A stretch of 64,000 bases of DNA from Cytidiella melzeri (lineage: Eukaryota; Basidiomycota; Agaricomycetes; Polyporales; Irpicaceae): the NCBI GenBank assembly GCA_022592445.1, contig JABYQR010000164.1, positions 1 through 64,000 of the forward strand, in the 5' to 3' direction. Each line of letters starts with the position of its first letter. Position 1 is the first letter of the stretch. The translations under genes were made by a program, and so were the position numbers. The notes under the pieces are model-generated. The model was given only the letters and a program-made list of their open reading frames with translations, was not told the DNA's origin and made no database searches. Of the stretch, positions 46,041-58,263 are shown in pieces.

Positions 46041-46406
46041 CTTTATGCTACATAGACTATCGGATCACTGGCTTGGTGTTCCGGGTTGAACCTAGCCCGT
46101 AAGTATACCTAATGTGGAACAAGGGCGCATCAGTAACGTCTCTCTCTCAGAAAGCAAAGTCTCCCACAATTATCGAACCCAACGCACGTCGACGATATCA
46201 ACTTGCAATGGGCTAACGACCTCGGCTTCACGACAGCGTCCGATCATTTAACGCAATAATGCGCATCAGGATCAGAACATTATCACCATGTTGATATAAA
46301 AAAGAGGTTACCGGGCAATGCCTGTTGCCTGACAGTACTAGAGATGCGGTAGTTGGCACATTTGGTCTCAACAGCAGGCATCACGACTGGTTCAACCACC
46401 GCAACG
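46041..46406. other. Divergent promoter, MFS transporter and DUF6535 gene
   Basis: About 365 bases between divergent starts, with no gene. A minus frame at 46283-46501 overlaps exon 1 of the DUF6535 gene and is a shadow. Confidence 0.4.
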
Positions 46407-49187
46407 ATGGCCAATACTGCGACCCCCGTCGAAGAGCGAGCACTGCTTGCGCCAACGCCAACCCCTGCTTCGCCTCCACAGGATAAAGCTGAGCAAGCCA
46501 ATGTACGTTGAAGCTTGACTTCTGGACTTGCAAAAATTTCAGCTTAAAGTCTTGCAACTGCAGCCTGGTCCACCTCCGACAGTTCCCCTACAGCGACCGG
46601 CATCCCCAACTCCGGAACCTGCTCCGCCTGTTGCAGGCGACTCTTCCAGAGATCCCTCGACAGAACTTGGATCAGGATGGTCGGCAATGGCAAGGATTGT
46701 GCGGGAGGTAGACGAGCAAAAGGTTCAAGACTACAAAGAGGACATTGATACCATCTTAGTTTTTGTACGTCTCTGTTTGTCGTAGTTGTATGTGACCTTA
46801 ACCTCCCTGCCTAGGCTGGTCTTTTCTCTGCTGTCATGACTGCCTTTCTTATAGAATCCTATCAGGCATTGATTCAAGACCCTTCGGATGTCATGATTGC
46901 TCTCATGCAGCAGATGGTCATGCAGACCCAATCCTACACCTTCAACTCCGGTTTCCTTAACTCTACCACACCACTCAATCTCCAGCGCCCTCCTTTCACA
47001 CCGACGATCAACGCCGTACGAGTCAATGTGCTGTGGTTCGCGAGTCTAGTTCTAAGTTTGATCAGCGCATCATTCGGCATCCTCGTGAAACAATGGCTTC
47101 GAGAGTACCTTGCTGGAGAGTACACATCTCCGCAGGCCCGCCTTCGAGTGAGGCACTTTCGCAATCCAGGTCTTTCGGACTGGAAAGTCTTTGAGATTGC
47201 GGGTATTCTCCCACTTTTGCTGCAACTTTCGCTCGCTCTGTTCCTTGTGGGTCTCTGCTTCTTTACAGCAGAAGTCCATAACTCCGTTGGGCACACTACA
47301 CTCCCTCTCGTGGCAGGATGGGCGTTTCTATTGATTGCTGCATCCGTTGCACCGGTTCTTTCGCCGCGCTGTCCGTACAAGACAACACTCCTAAAGTCGA
47401 TCATGAGAGAACTGCGCAAAACGCTCTACAAGAGCATATCGAGCTTCCGCCGGTTGCTCCGTATCTCCAGTGATGTCCAACTGCATTTACCACGCAAGTG
47501 GACATACAAGATGCTCGCGTTCGACGAAGAGCAAGCTGCGCTGGATGAAAAGGACGACATGAACATCCTCATTTCTGTCGACTCCATTCAATCAGATGAA
47601 CAACTGCTCAACGTTATGTGGGATGCCTTACAGCAGACCCACCCCGATCCCAGAGATTCGGTTGACTTCCTGCTCAAGATACTTGGTCACAGGCTTCAAC
47701 GCGACGTTGGAGCTAACTCGAGTTTCCTCCTCGACCTACGTCGTGTAGCCAAGCCGACGGTGGCGGCTGTGATGGGTTTTGCCACTGAAATTCTCGGACG
47801 CGAGCTCACTCAGCAGTCTCCGTCGAGTCGCCTCAGAGTGATCGAGTGGACTCCATGGATGAAAGACTGCATATACCTGCTTCTCTCGCGTGCAGACACT
47901 CCTCCGACTGACCGAACAAGTTACATACTATCGCTATGTCTCACCGGTAATCGACACAAGCCTGTGGCCGACTTCATCCAATCGAGGGTCAGCGATGTTG
48001 AATTCCTCCCTCATATCTTACAGAGGCTACAAGGCTCATTCAGATACCTGAGAGGTGACAATGTGCTTCCTGCGCTGCAAAGCCTGTTCCAAGCGTATTT
48101 CTGTCACAAGCACAACATCCTGCACATTCGCTTCATCAATTTTATCCGTGATCACGTCGAAATCCCTCCAGCCTATCTGCGGCAGCTTGTAGACCTGCTC
48201 ATTGACTGCTTCACCACTCAGTTTAATCCGGATAGGTCGTGGTACCCATGGTTCACCGAAGTCATGGACCTCTTTCTGGAACTCTCGTCCAGTGCCAGTG
48301 CGAGCGGTCGGGACGCCGTCGTCCAGCTCGTGCGATCGATCTTGTTGCAGCAGAGGTCTGCGGCGATTTGGTGCCGCTATCCTGTTGGTCTCAACTGGAG
48401 GACTCCTCCTCGCGTGCGTGAGGCAGCCCAGGAGTTCTTCTTCGAAGCGGTTTTGTCTTCTGAATTGGCAGGTAAGGCCAAGCACGCACCACCCTCCAAA
48501 AGCTTGTCATACTCACACGGCCATGCATCCACAGAACGCCGCACCATTCTACGCATATTCGACGGGAAGGCAAACTGGCAGTGGCGTCAGCACCCAGAAG
48601 CAAAGGACAACAGCTGGGAACGGTCGTTCAGGATGGATCCCCTCGCAACTTGTCATCTCCAGCTGCGGTTACTGAAAAGGTTCAAAGAGCGAGACGAGAT
48701 ATTCGCCGACTACGCTGACATCCTCACTCGCATCTGGTACGCTCTCTACGAAGGTCTGCGGATCGTTTCGAAACGAGCATACGCTGGGCATGCAGACCTG
48801 GCAAAGAGCTGTCTCGTGCTGATTAATCAGATCGAGCCGTGTGACGTCGACGAGTACGACGCTCAGGCGTTCGAGGCCTGGGCCAAATCGTTCAATCCCA
48901 AGGGGTCGTTCATCACCGACGAGCTCATCAGTTGTTTGGTGCTGTTTCTGCCATTCGAGGATGCGACATTCTGTACGCGCGTACGACGTTGGCGTCTTAT
49001 CAATCCTCCTGCAGCATCGCCGGTATCATCTCACCCTATCAGACCTGCTCTCTCTGAGTCGTCTACAAGCAGCGCTTCACCGCCGGTAGTCCGAGGTGAC
49101 AGCAGTGAAAGCGACTCTCCAATCAGACCCAAGATTGTCGATCCTTCGGGCAACTCAGCGGAGTCGCCTGGAACGCGCAGGTCTTAG
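46407..49187 (+). CDS. DUF6535-domain protein, about 896 aa
   Basis: Three exons: 46407-46502, 46543-46764 and 46815-49187, all in phase. The N-terminus is Pro/Ala/Thr-rich. The DUF6535 domain follows: GWSAMARIVREVDEQKVQDYKEDIDTILVFAGLFSAVMTAFLIESY spans the first helix. Three further helices are VNVLWFASLVLSLISASFGILVK, ILPLLLQLSLALFLVGLCFF, and LVAGWAFLLIAASVAPVLSPRCPYKT. The remaining 600 residues form a soluble, largely helical region without a recognised domain, ending in a Ser/Pro-rich tail. The family is confined to Agaricomycotina, is often expanded, and has no known function. The 2.3-kb last exon without introns is unusual among its intron-rich neighbours but normal for this family. 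Confidence 0.87.
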
Positions 49188-49472
49188 GCTGGATGACTCA
49201 TCTGAAGAGCTCCTTATGTGAACGGTCTTCAGATAGCTAGTGTTGATTTGAGGTGCGAGGATTGATGCAATTGTCTTAGCATTAAGAGAGAATAATGGAT
49301 ACTGTACTCGAGTATATGAAACGGCTCGCGCATATAAACAATCAAGTACGATATCTAGTGATAAATAAGGCGGTAGGTGAACGAGTGGAAGTTGGTATAC
49401 GAAGCTAAAGACAAGCTGAGGAACAAAGGCATAGATGTATGAGAAAGATTGACCCATATTACCAGAGATGAT
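49188..49472. other. Convergent 3' flank
   Basis: Short AT-rich spacer between the DUF6535 gene and the MACPF/DUF5648 gene. No gene seen. Confidence 0.4.
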
Positions 49473-52119
49473 TTAGAGATAGACATAGCAAGCGACACCC
49501 TCGTTGTTCCAGCCTACATTCAACAAGGACTCCTTCTCGTTGACGTTGGTGGTGAACAGATAGGCATTGGTACGGGGGTTGAAGATGCGATAGAGCGGAA
49601 ACGTGCCAGTCTGTTGCGTAGCGTGGACGAAGCCGACGAGACCGTGTGCAGGGCCCCCAACATCCGCCTTGGCGCGCTCCTCTGGGTCGATGGTGTACAA
49701 AGGCTTGTTGCCCTTGTGGATGCGATACAGCGGAACGGTGTTCTCAGCCTGCTCGGGAAGGATGTGGCAAGCGAGGGTCTCGTAGTTGTAACCGTAAGAG
49801 CGGACAGCGCTGTCGACCTCGGCGGACTTGGTGGTGTAGAAGTGTATCCCTGTCTTGGAAGAGAAAAGGCGGTGGAGGGGAACTTTGTCGACGAGCAGCG
49901 AAGGGGCCTCCAGCTCGATGACTGCCTGCGGAACGACGGCTAAGATCCTTGCACGGGTTACGTCGTCGAAGAGATTGATGACGGACTCGACGCGTGTGGT
50001 GCGTGTGAGAGACCAGTTAGCACGGTCCTCGAGGCTGGCTTTCCACTCGGAGGTGGAGCCGCTGGGTTGCACGATGCCGCCCTGCAATGGTATATCTCAG
50101 TCGTGAATTGAATGTGAAAGAAATAATGTTGTACGTACCACCGTCTCGAGAAGATCAGTCTCGTCCGTGGAGACCGCAGCTGCACATTCCGGGCAGGGGC
50201 ATTCGCTAAACCTGTCAGCGGCAGACGTCTGACTCAGCGCGAGCCTCATCTCCTCTACCAGTGTATCCTGTGTTTCCTGAGGGCGGAGGTGTATGGTCAG
50301 CATTATACGAAAGAGGGATGAGTTTAGAGTAGGTAACCGACCGTTTCAGTAAGAGCCCTGCCGAAGGTGGTGTGCTTCATGCCGCCTAACTCGACTGAAG
50401 TGACATAGACATGACCATACTGATGGAAGACTTTGCCAAGTTCCTCAGAGCGTTTCGCAGCGTTCTCGACGGCAAGAGCGTTCTGGATTGCGCTCGCGAA
50501 GTCGGGATGGGGCGCGACTTCACCTTGAAGGGCAAGCTCGCACTTCGAGTACACCGAGCGCCCAGTGACTGAGGTGATTTGAGACTCTTCGGTGTGGGTT
50601 GTCTTGACATCGTCGGTAGCCCAAGGATGTTCGACACTGAGACACGACTCAGCCCAGCCACTCTGAGTATAGGAGGTCGTCCGGGTAGAAGAGGTAACGA
50701 GGATCTCTTGATACTCGCTGTCGGCGTCCTTGAGTTCAAGTTGGACATTGGGAAGAGCGACTTGGGCAACGACCGGGTAAGCAGTCTTGATTGGACCGTT
50801 TACATCGCTGATATCAAGACCACAGCCGAGTCCACTCTGCGTGACCTATTGTGATGCGGTAAGCACAAAGGTAGTGAGGGTGTTTAGTAGTCCACTTACC
50901 AATAGGTCCTTCTCATCATCTGATAGTGCTGTCGGATCTTCTACTTCTGGCTCCTCTGGTGCTGTAGGTGGCTCATCCACAGCAGTGGCAGTGGGCGGCT
51001 CATATGCAGCAGTAGCAACGGGCTCAGGCTCTTCGATCACAGCAGTAGCGACGGGCTCAGGCTGTTCAATGACAGCAGTAGCGATAGGCGTCGGTTCATA
51101 TTCAGCAGGAACGACAGGGGCAACTGCGATCAACTGACAGTCTTCACATGGCTACAAGACATGCATCAGCTCTCTACAAATCAATAGCAGTGATATAGAC
51201 TCACGCAGAAAGGCACAGTAGCCGCAACATCCTGAGGAGTTTCAGCTGCAACCACTGGAGCCTGAACCTCAGGCTCGACAACGACTGCTGGCTCAGGGAG
51301 GAGCTCACGACCAGAGGGCACCTCGAGAACGGGGTCTGGGAGAATAGGAAGAACTTCTTGGACAGGAGCTACCACGACTGATGGGGTGGCTGGTACTTGG
51401 GCATGATAGAAATGCTGCGAACGTGTCAGAGCCTGAGACGATGAGGGTTGAATAGTAAGAACATGCATACGTGGTGATGCTTGAAGCTCGGTGTGCTCGG
51501 GATATCCTTCAAAGTCTTTGTATCGCTGCCGTCAGATTCGGCGCTGCTGAGTGTGACTGGCGGAATCTCTTCGACTGCCTTCACTGCGTGTAAATGAACA
51601 CGAGGGACATGGACAGTCGCGACATGACGAGCTACGGGAGTCGCGATGACATTGGGGTTCCCTTGAGGAGGAAGTTGCGTCGGGACAGCATGAACGCGCG
51701 GGTTGCGGACCTATTATACTTGTTCAGTTCAGCCTGTCAACAAAACGCTAAGGCAGCTTACATGGGCGTGATGAGTGACAACAGGCTTCGCTGGGACTTC
51801 GGTGTTGTCTGCACCGACGACCAGGATTTCCTGTATGAGGGACATCAGGGATGATCTCAATTCGCTAATTTCTAAGCTGAAGCACCTGAAGAGCGTCCGT
51901 CCATTGAGTGTTTGCCTCAGAAGCGTTCAAGAAAGGCTGCCCGGTGACGGTGTAGAACTTGTCGCCAGGTTGAATGACTTGATCCTCCAGCAAAGCTTTT
52001 CTGAGGTCAGCCACGCTTCCTTTGATGTTAACGCAGCTCTTAGTCTTAGTCCTAGAGGCCGGTGGCGCGAAGGGGCTGGGCTGCCTGACGATGTTGAGTG
52101 CGACCATGTGGTGAGACAT
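49473..52119 (-). CDS. MACPF-like protein with C-terminal DUF5648 repeats
   Basis: Multi-exon gene starting MSHHMVALNIV at 52119. Domain order: (1) an N-terminal module of about 80 residues with VADLRKALLEDQVIQPGDKF and TQWTDALQVL; (2) a low-complexity Pro/Val/Glu-rich region with tandem EEPEPVATA-type units (about 50,950-51,460); (3) a central domain with SGLGCGLDISDVNGPIKTAYP, SYTQSGWAESCLSVEHPW and the block FHQYGHVYVTSVELGG. That block fits the MACPF signature (Tyr-Gly-x-x-Tyr-x6-Gly-Gly); (4) a short Cys-rich segment (CPCPECAAAV); (5) three DUF5648 repeats (VPLHRLFSSKTGIHFYTTK, VPLYRIHKGNKPLYT, FPLYRIFNPRTNAYLFTTN), stop at 49473. MACPF proteins oligomerise into membrane pores; DUF5648 is of unknown function, and carbohydrate binding is only a guess. 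No signal peptide, so probably intracellular until released. A TATA box lies at about 52,229. Confidence 0.75.
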
Positions 52120-52228
52120 TGTTGAGAGGGTGAGTTGAAGCGAGATGTGAGTGGATGAGCGAGATATGAATGGGATGAGTGTAAGTAGCTGGGGATTCTG
52201 GATGACCTGACGGAGTGCGCTCACCTTT

Positions 52229-52239
52229 TTATACTACTT
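52229..52239 (-). promoter_or_regulatory. TATA box of the MACPF/DUF5648 gene
   Basis: GTATAAAAAGG on the minus strand, about 110 bases upstream of the start at 52119. The divergent partner has TTATATAC at about 53,424, some 70 bases before its start at 53497. Confidence 0.5.
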
Positions 52240-53420
52240 GTCGCTGGCAGCGTAGTGCTGAATACGCGCCAAAAGCAAAGCACGTCCAGAGCTGCTGCAA
52301 CGGAGTGATCATGATGCCGAGAGCATTACACGTACGACGTGCTGTCAATTTGTTTTGGTATGCACGGTGCGTTGAAAGGTCCAGAGTGGTAACTCAGTCA
52401 TACCACAATCAAGGCGAAAATTGTGCCTTCATCCGAGTCATTCCTGCCTGCCTCGCACACAGGCATTGAATCGACTGCAGATGAAACATGCTTTGTAGAC
52501 CTTACACTGCATCTCCATACAGTGCATAGGTAGAATGGTTTAGACATAACGGCTGTAACTTGAAAGCGTCAGAAACGCATGCGACCATTTGTTACGCAAG
52601 CAATTGTCGTACCTTCTTAGGTAGAAATTGTGTCTTGCAACTCGAAGGAATCGAGTCTGATTTCGACTCACGATTTGGCGGAGCTGAACGTTCAACGTCA
52701 ACGTCCAACTCCTCCGATCAATTGATGTACCTGCAGGCCTGACTCCTTTAGCCGTCCGAGCCACCAATGTCACGTAACTTCCACCACCACTAGTTATGGC
52801 CACTCTCTTGTGAAATCTGACCAAGCTTTGCTACAGTGTGTCAATATTTTGTGAGTATCAGATAACCTGCCTTTAGTCACTCATCTACTAGTGTGCTGGC
52901 CTACCGGTGTAGTGTCCCATTCAGCAGCTCAGGAATGCCACCCGTCAAGCTTTCAAGTGCTTCGCAGGGTCATCCAGGAGCACGAAGTCGTTTTGGGTAT
53001 GAGCATGCTTAGCAGGCTCAGTGATTCGCGACGTCCGGTGTGAGGTACACTCCGGAGCGGCCCCCTACATCCACTGGGGTTGAGACGGAATGTAGTAAGC
53101 ATAACGTGTATCCTCAAACATGGAACGTAACGGTGCACAGGCCCCTTGAATTGACAGTCGAGCGAGAATGATACACGCATGGTATGGGCATAGCGACTCA
53201 TGCTCGCAGGGACAACCTCGAATTCAACGATGCAGGTCCAGAACTCATCAATATTGCTGAGCTGTCATTTCTCGCGTACAGTACGCCCACCCGTGCCACG
53301 ACAATCGAGGTACGTTCCAGACTCACCATACTTCGAAGCGAGTTCGTGTCCGTGGAATGACTACAGCAAGAAGAACTGTTCCACGTCGGCGTTCAGGTAC
53401 TGGTGCTCGTTCAGGTAGGC
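52240..53420. other. Divergent intergenic region of the DUF5648 pair
   Basis: About 1.2 kb between two divergent paralogous genes, with no convincing gene. Frames on both strands (52540-52824 minus; 52953-53201 minus; 53200-53418 plus) lack motifs. It is the shared regulatory region. Confidence 0.4.
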
Positions 53421-53496
53421 CTTATATACTCTGTCGAGTTGGACATATTTCGCATACCTCCCACTCTACTCATCACACTTCATAATTCCCAACACC

Positions 53497-56286
53497 ATGA
53501 CCTCTGCATTCTCCCCTCTCAACGTCGTCGCTCCTTCCGGTACCAAGTCTAGGGCCTTCGCTCCTTTGGATGCTTCTCTCGCCGACCTTAGGAAAATCCT
53601 CCTCGAAGACGGTATCATCCAGCCCGATGTCAAATTTGAACTCGATGGTGTAGTAATCGGACGAACCGCAGAAGTCCACACAAAGTGGACGGATGTACTC
53701 AGAGTTTGTACCACAGTCATCCTTCACTATACTTTTACACTCACTGACGTTGCATGGTTCAGGAAATCCATGTTTGTGTCGCCTTTGATATCTCTGACAA
53801 ACAAGCAGCTAGTACCCCTCGCCCCACCGTACGTATACCATATGGGCCAGCATCCTCAGCCATACTAATAACGCGCCCGTTGACAGAATGCAAAGGATGC
53901 GCAGCGCTCTCGATCTTACCCTAGCCCAGCACGTACGCCTTCTCCAGGAAATAATCCGGGCGAATTGCTCATGCCCAAAGCTGCGAATATGTGCGGCGAG
54001 TCTCAGAACGTCGATGACGAGCCGTGTTCGAACGAGCCTCAGGCCTGTAACTCGACCAATACGTGCGAAGGAAACATGGAGAATTCCAAATCCTACGGAA
54101 ATGGTAGCGAGTGTTCGGTTAGTGTCTCGTATGCTAACAAAGAGGCTGTAGACTAAATGCCTAATAATAGTCACCTACCGCTACCCATGTACCGCGTGCC
54201 GGAGACGAATGTAGCCCGGTGAATCTGGAGGATACATGTGCTCCACTCACAGAATCAGATGGATGCCACAACGGACAGCCAGTGTCGAGTGCTCCTTGGG
54301 CGGGGAACGCTGTTGATGGCGAGCCATCCGCGTGTGACGTTCGGGATGAGCACCCCAGCCGCTTTCCAGAGGATGGTCAGAACTACGATGAAAGACGTCC
54401 GCAGAACGGGCAGGGTTATGGCGGAAGATATCCTCAGAACGAGCGGAACTATGACGGTGGATGTTCGGAGAGCGGTCGGGACTGCGACGAGCGATATCCG
54501 GAGACAGATCCAGCTGCCGAATATGGCGATGATTGTCAAGCAAACGGGAAGTCCAACAAAGAAGAATCAGTATGTCTCTCATTGTTGCTCATGCCTTGAA
54601 AAGCTGCTTATGCTACACGCAGGATTTCGATGGCTACAATGGACTCCCTGCCACTCCCAAAGTTCCCTACAAACCCAATATGCGCCCTCTGCGGCTGAGT
54701 ACAGACGGGTCTCTTGCTCAAGGAGAGGCCGTTCAAGATAGGACTGCTACTGTACGCAACCTCCTCTTTTTGCCCTGACATCTCAGCTAACAGCGCAATG
54801 TCAGACCCGCTCTGGTGGGTTTAACCGTGTCTCGATGCCAAACGGCCTTTTCGGTCAACGATCTCCGCCTAAAAGTGCTTCGCAATCGGAATTCAAGCCC
54901 TCCGATGTTGCTTCTGAGCGGGTCAATGGATCCTCACAGACCAACAGCGTCGGGTTGCGTGGATATCGCAGTATCTCTGACCTGAAGGAGTATGACGAAA
55001 AGGACAGTAACTCATCCGCCCAGTTTGGGCTCCGTGGCAAAGCACATACTGGTGCCGTCGACGCGCAGGACTCGAAGAAGCAAGGGCTCTTTGGCCGTCT
55101 CGCTGTGAGTGTCATGCAGTCATCGATGTTTCACATTTCCCGCTCACCCGGTTCATGAAGCAGCGACCACGCTCTGATTCTACCTTTGGCCTGGGCTTGC
55201 CCAGCCTGAGTCTAGGCGCATCTCTGAAAACAGGTTCATCGTTGCAGGCTGGAGTCAATATTCCTTTGACAAACACTGGCGAGGGTATAAGCGCGAACAT
55301 TTCGGCAGCAACATCTGCCCTGAGTCAACTCGATGAACGACATCAGAGGGTGGACCTTGATATTGCAGACGCAGTCCAGGTCATCATGCAAGCAGTGAGT
55401 AATAGGTAGTGATACTCTTGAGTCTAGTTACTGACGCATCTCTCAGCACTGCATTGACAATGCTCGTTTCGCTGCGTTGTTCAAAGGAATTGACATCGGA
55501 GTGGACTTGTTCACAGGGTTGGGCATTGGAGCGAACTTGTTACAAGGAACGGATATTGCTTCCGAGGAGGTGCTCTCGAAGCCTTGTGGTGCCCCAGAGT
55601 CCATTTGCAGCGAGAAGAGCCAGCCGGTAAGTCGTTTGCTTGCAATTCCCAAGAGTTTCTGCTCATTCGACGAGCTGTAGATCGCAGGAAGCGCACACAT
55701 TCAGGACTCCCGTTGTCCTTCTGTCGCTAGCAGTAACAAGTGCAACACTACGAATCTTTCCATTGCTGAGTCCGACTGCGATGACAACGAGAGTGTGGCC
55801 GACAGCGTTTGTACTACGCAGGAGAGCGCTTTGCCTTACGTCAACACCACCGCCGATAGCGCATTAGCGAAGGTCCCGTTGTACAGACTCTACTCTTCTT
55901 CCGCACCAGACCATTTCTATACCACCAACGCTGCCGAGCGGGACGCCTGCACCAACTACGGGTACACCCTCGAATCCACCGCCGCCCAGGTCCTTGCTTC
56001 GCCCGACGATTCCAGCATCCCCTTCTTCCGCATCTATCGCAACAAGGAACACTTCTACACGACTGACGCCGCGGAGAAGGATCGTACCGTTGGGCCTAAA
56101 GTACGTCACGAGGGTATCGTGGGTTATGTGTATGCGCAGCGTCAGAACGGCACCATCCCGCTTTACAGGCTGTACCACCCTGCCACGGATGACCATTTCT
56201 ATACGACCAGTGCACCGGAGAAGGAGACGTGCATCAAGGGGGGTGAGTGGAAGGATGAGGGTATTGCTTGCTATGTTTATGCTTGA
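53497..56286 (+). CDS. DUF5648-repeat protein, paralogous partner without MACPF domain
   Basis: Starts MTSAFSPLNVV at 53497. The first exon repeats the N-terminal module of the divergent neighbour: LADLRKILLEDGIIQPDVKF then EVHTKWTDVLRV. The middle is long and disordered: a Tyr/Gly/Asn/Asp/Arg-rich tract with repeats such as NGQGYGGRYPQNERNYDGG (54,400-54,500), and Ser/Gln-rich exons (SMPNGLFGQRSPPKSASQSE). Amphipathic segments with LGLPSLSLGASLKTGSSLQ and LDERHQRVDLDIADAVQVIM follow. The C-terminal exon has three DUF5648 repeats (VPLYRLYSSSAPDHFYTTN, IPFFRIYRNKEHFYTTD, IPLYRLYHPATDDHFYTTS) and ends CYVYA at 56286. No MACPF signature and no signal peptide. Internal exon joins are approximate; the terminal exons are secure. 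Confidence 0.72.
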
Positions 56287-58008
56287 GTCACGGTGCGCAG
56301 CTGGATTTGTGATGTAGTCCTATACCCGGACATCTTGAAGTGTGTTAACTTATTGTGATTTCCTGAACATCTATGTTGGCGGCAAAACGACGGCCGGCTC
56401 ACAGAGGCTGGCAAGAACGCTGAGGCTTCCATGCGTGGTTTCGTGTCATTCTACATCTCCAGCCTCTCATACTGACAGGACGATCGGAAAGAGGTGGACA
56501 GCAAGTTTTAGCTATAGCTAACGAGGATGGTGCATGTTCGAAGTCCGCAAGCGTCCGCCGCACGTTAAACTTCTTACTTCCACTGTGGAACTTGCAAGTG
56601 CACGTTTTCTCGTATTCTCCTCTGACTACTACCACCTCCTTCCTTCTCACTCCCCCCTGAACGGCTTCAAGGCCTTATCAGACTCTTGTAGACCCGTACA
56701 TACAAAATCGGGCATCTCAGACAACACGGTCGGCAGAATTTCTTTCTGGACGCACTCTCAAGTTGTCCTCCCCTGCCAAATACCCCCAACAGCTTGTACG
56801 CACTACGCAGTGCCTTTTTCGCTTCCTTTGCTTACACCACACTCACCTTATGTATTTCCGACTCGGCCACCCACTGTATAAAAGTTCAACATGACCTCAG
56901 CACATTGCAGGCCGGGGAATGTACAAATATTCGGGACTCTGCCATCCTCGATACTTACTTGAGGCTGACGTTATCACCGATTGCTACGTTATGTATATGT
57001 AAGAGCGCTCCTAGGGAAGTGTTCATTCATTTTGGCTACGACATTGGAATGACCATATACTTTGAACCGTGTCAAACTTCATCCTTCAAGCTCAAGTTGT
57101 TCAACATCTCAGGCTTCTCATGCAATACATGGTACAGTTTTTGTGTTGGTACCTCATCCTGATGTTGAATTTATCAGATTTATGGTATGTTCTCGCGATA
57201 TAAACTCGGAGAAGGACAGATAGCTGATGCCAGTGTCTATTGAACACGAGGTTTGAACATCTATCAGTATGTCACTTTTTGCAGGACTCACATTATCAAT
57301 TGCAGACATTGCAGCACAAGAATAAGATTTTATACAGAATACAATTATTGGGTTGCTCATTTACTGTCTGCCCCTTTTTCTGTTTCCCAACGCTTCCCAA
57401 CTCTGTGCCACAATTTGGTAGGTAGACCAGGTCACATCCTTGACAATGCACCCTGGTCATCCTTGAGTACATTTAGTAGATCAGTGACTTGCGTGATGGT
57501 CAATGTATCTGTATGGTAAGTGTCAAAGCAAAATTGGATTGCTAATCATTAGAGATAAGATCTGTGGATGACGTAGATTAGATAGATAGATAAGATCAGA
57601 TAGTACATAGCATGTGGTTCCACCATCATTATGGCCACACACAATGCGGCACCTTACTGCATTGTTGTTGTAAATGCAGGGTTTGGGAGTTTGCACAGGA
57701 AGGGGGCTCAAACAGGTAAACACATTGTTATTGATTAGCTACAGAAATACATGGTTTTATATTATTTGACCAAAATAGATAAGCTGAAAAGAGAGGTTTC
57801 TAAACGAGTAGTCTGTGCAGAATGATGAAAGGCAGGCAGCAGGAACAAACAGATACAAACAGAAAGAGGCAGAAAACCTAAAAATACAACAATCATGTTC
57901 CAGTAGTTTTCTTGACTGAATAGCAGAAGTCCCATGAGGCTTCTCGTGACTCATATTCCATATACCAAATGTATTGAGCTTACTACAGGCCCAGTTAGCA
58001 CCATGTTG
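56287..58008. other. AT-rich stretch leading into the transposon nest
   Basis: No gene recognised. A TATA-like TGTATAAAAG lies at about 56,875 with a plus frame through it (56794-57162), and an imperfect (GATA)n tract at about 57,565-57,600. From about 57.2 kb the base composition turns AT-rich and the open frames are short. It may contain old repeat remnants that I cannot name. Confidence 0.35.
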
Positions 58009-58263
58009 TGGATGGCCCGACTAGCCCTTATTTTTTGCATTTTACCTCTAGTTTACACCTTGCAAACCCTTTGCAAACCCCTGGCACGTCTATTAAGTGC
58101 CTGTATCACGTGGCTTAGATGCTCTACATAGTCACATTACTTGCTGCTACGTCACAATGGCACATGGATCAGCTGATGTAAGACTACATGGCTATAACCA
58201 CGTGGCTCAGCCCATAGCTAGGGCTTGACGTCATAGATACGTTCACATGGACTCCTATTGTTC
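58009..58263 (+). repeat. Dispersed repeat 'R', copy A (plus orientation)
   Basis: About 255 bases that match, in reverse complement and at roughly three quarters identity by eye, the segment 60712-60987. Shared blocks include GTGGCTTAGATGCTCTACAT, CATGGCTCAGCCCATAGCTA and GTTCACATGGACT. The sequence continues rightward to the Tc1 insertion point (58798) through DNA with LTR-like features (GGTCTTCACTGGGCTAGGTAAG; ATAGCTGGTGAGAGC), suggesting R belongs to an LTR retrotransposon. I cannot fix its outer borders. Copy A holds the empty site of the Mutator-like insertion found in copy B (58013-58021). Confidence 0.65.

Noticed and set aside
48202..48675. 157-codon plus-strand frame inside the DUF6535 gene
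   Set aside because: It is a shadow in another frame of the long last exon.
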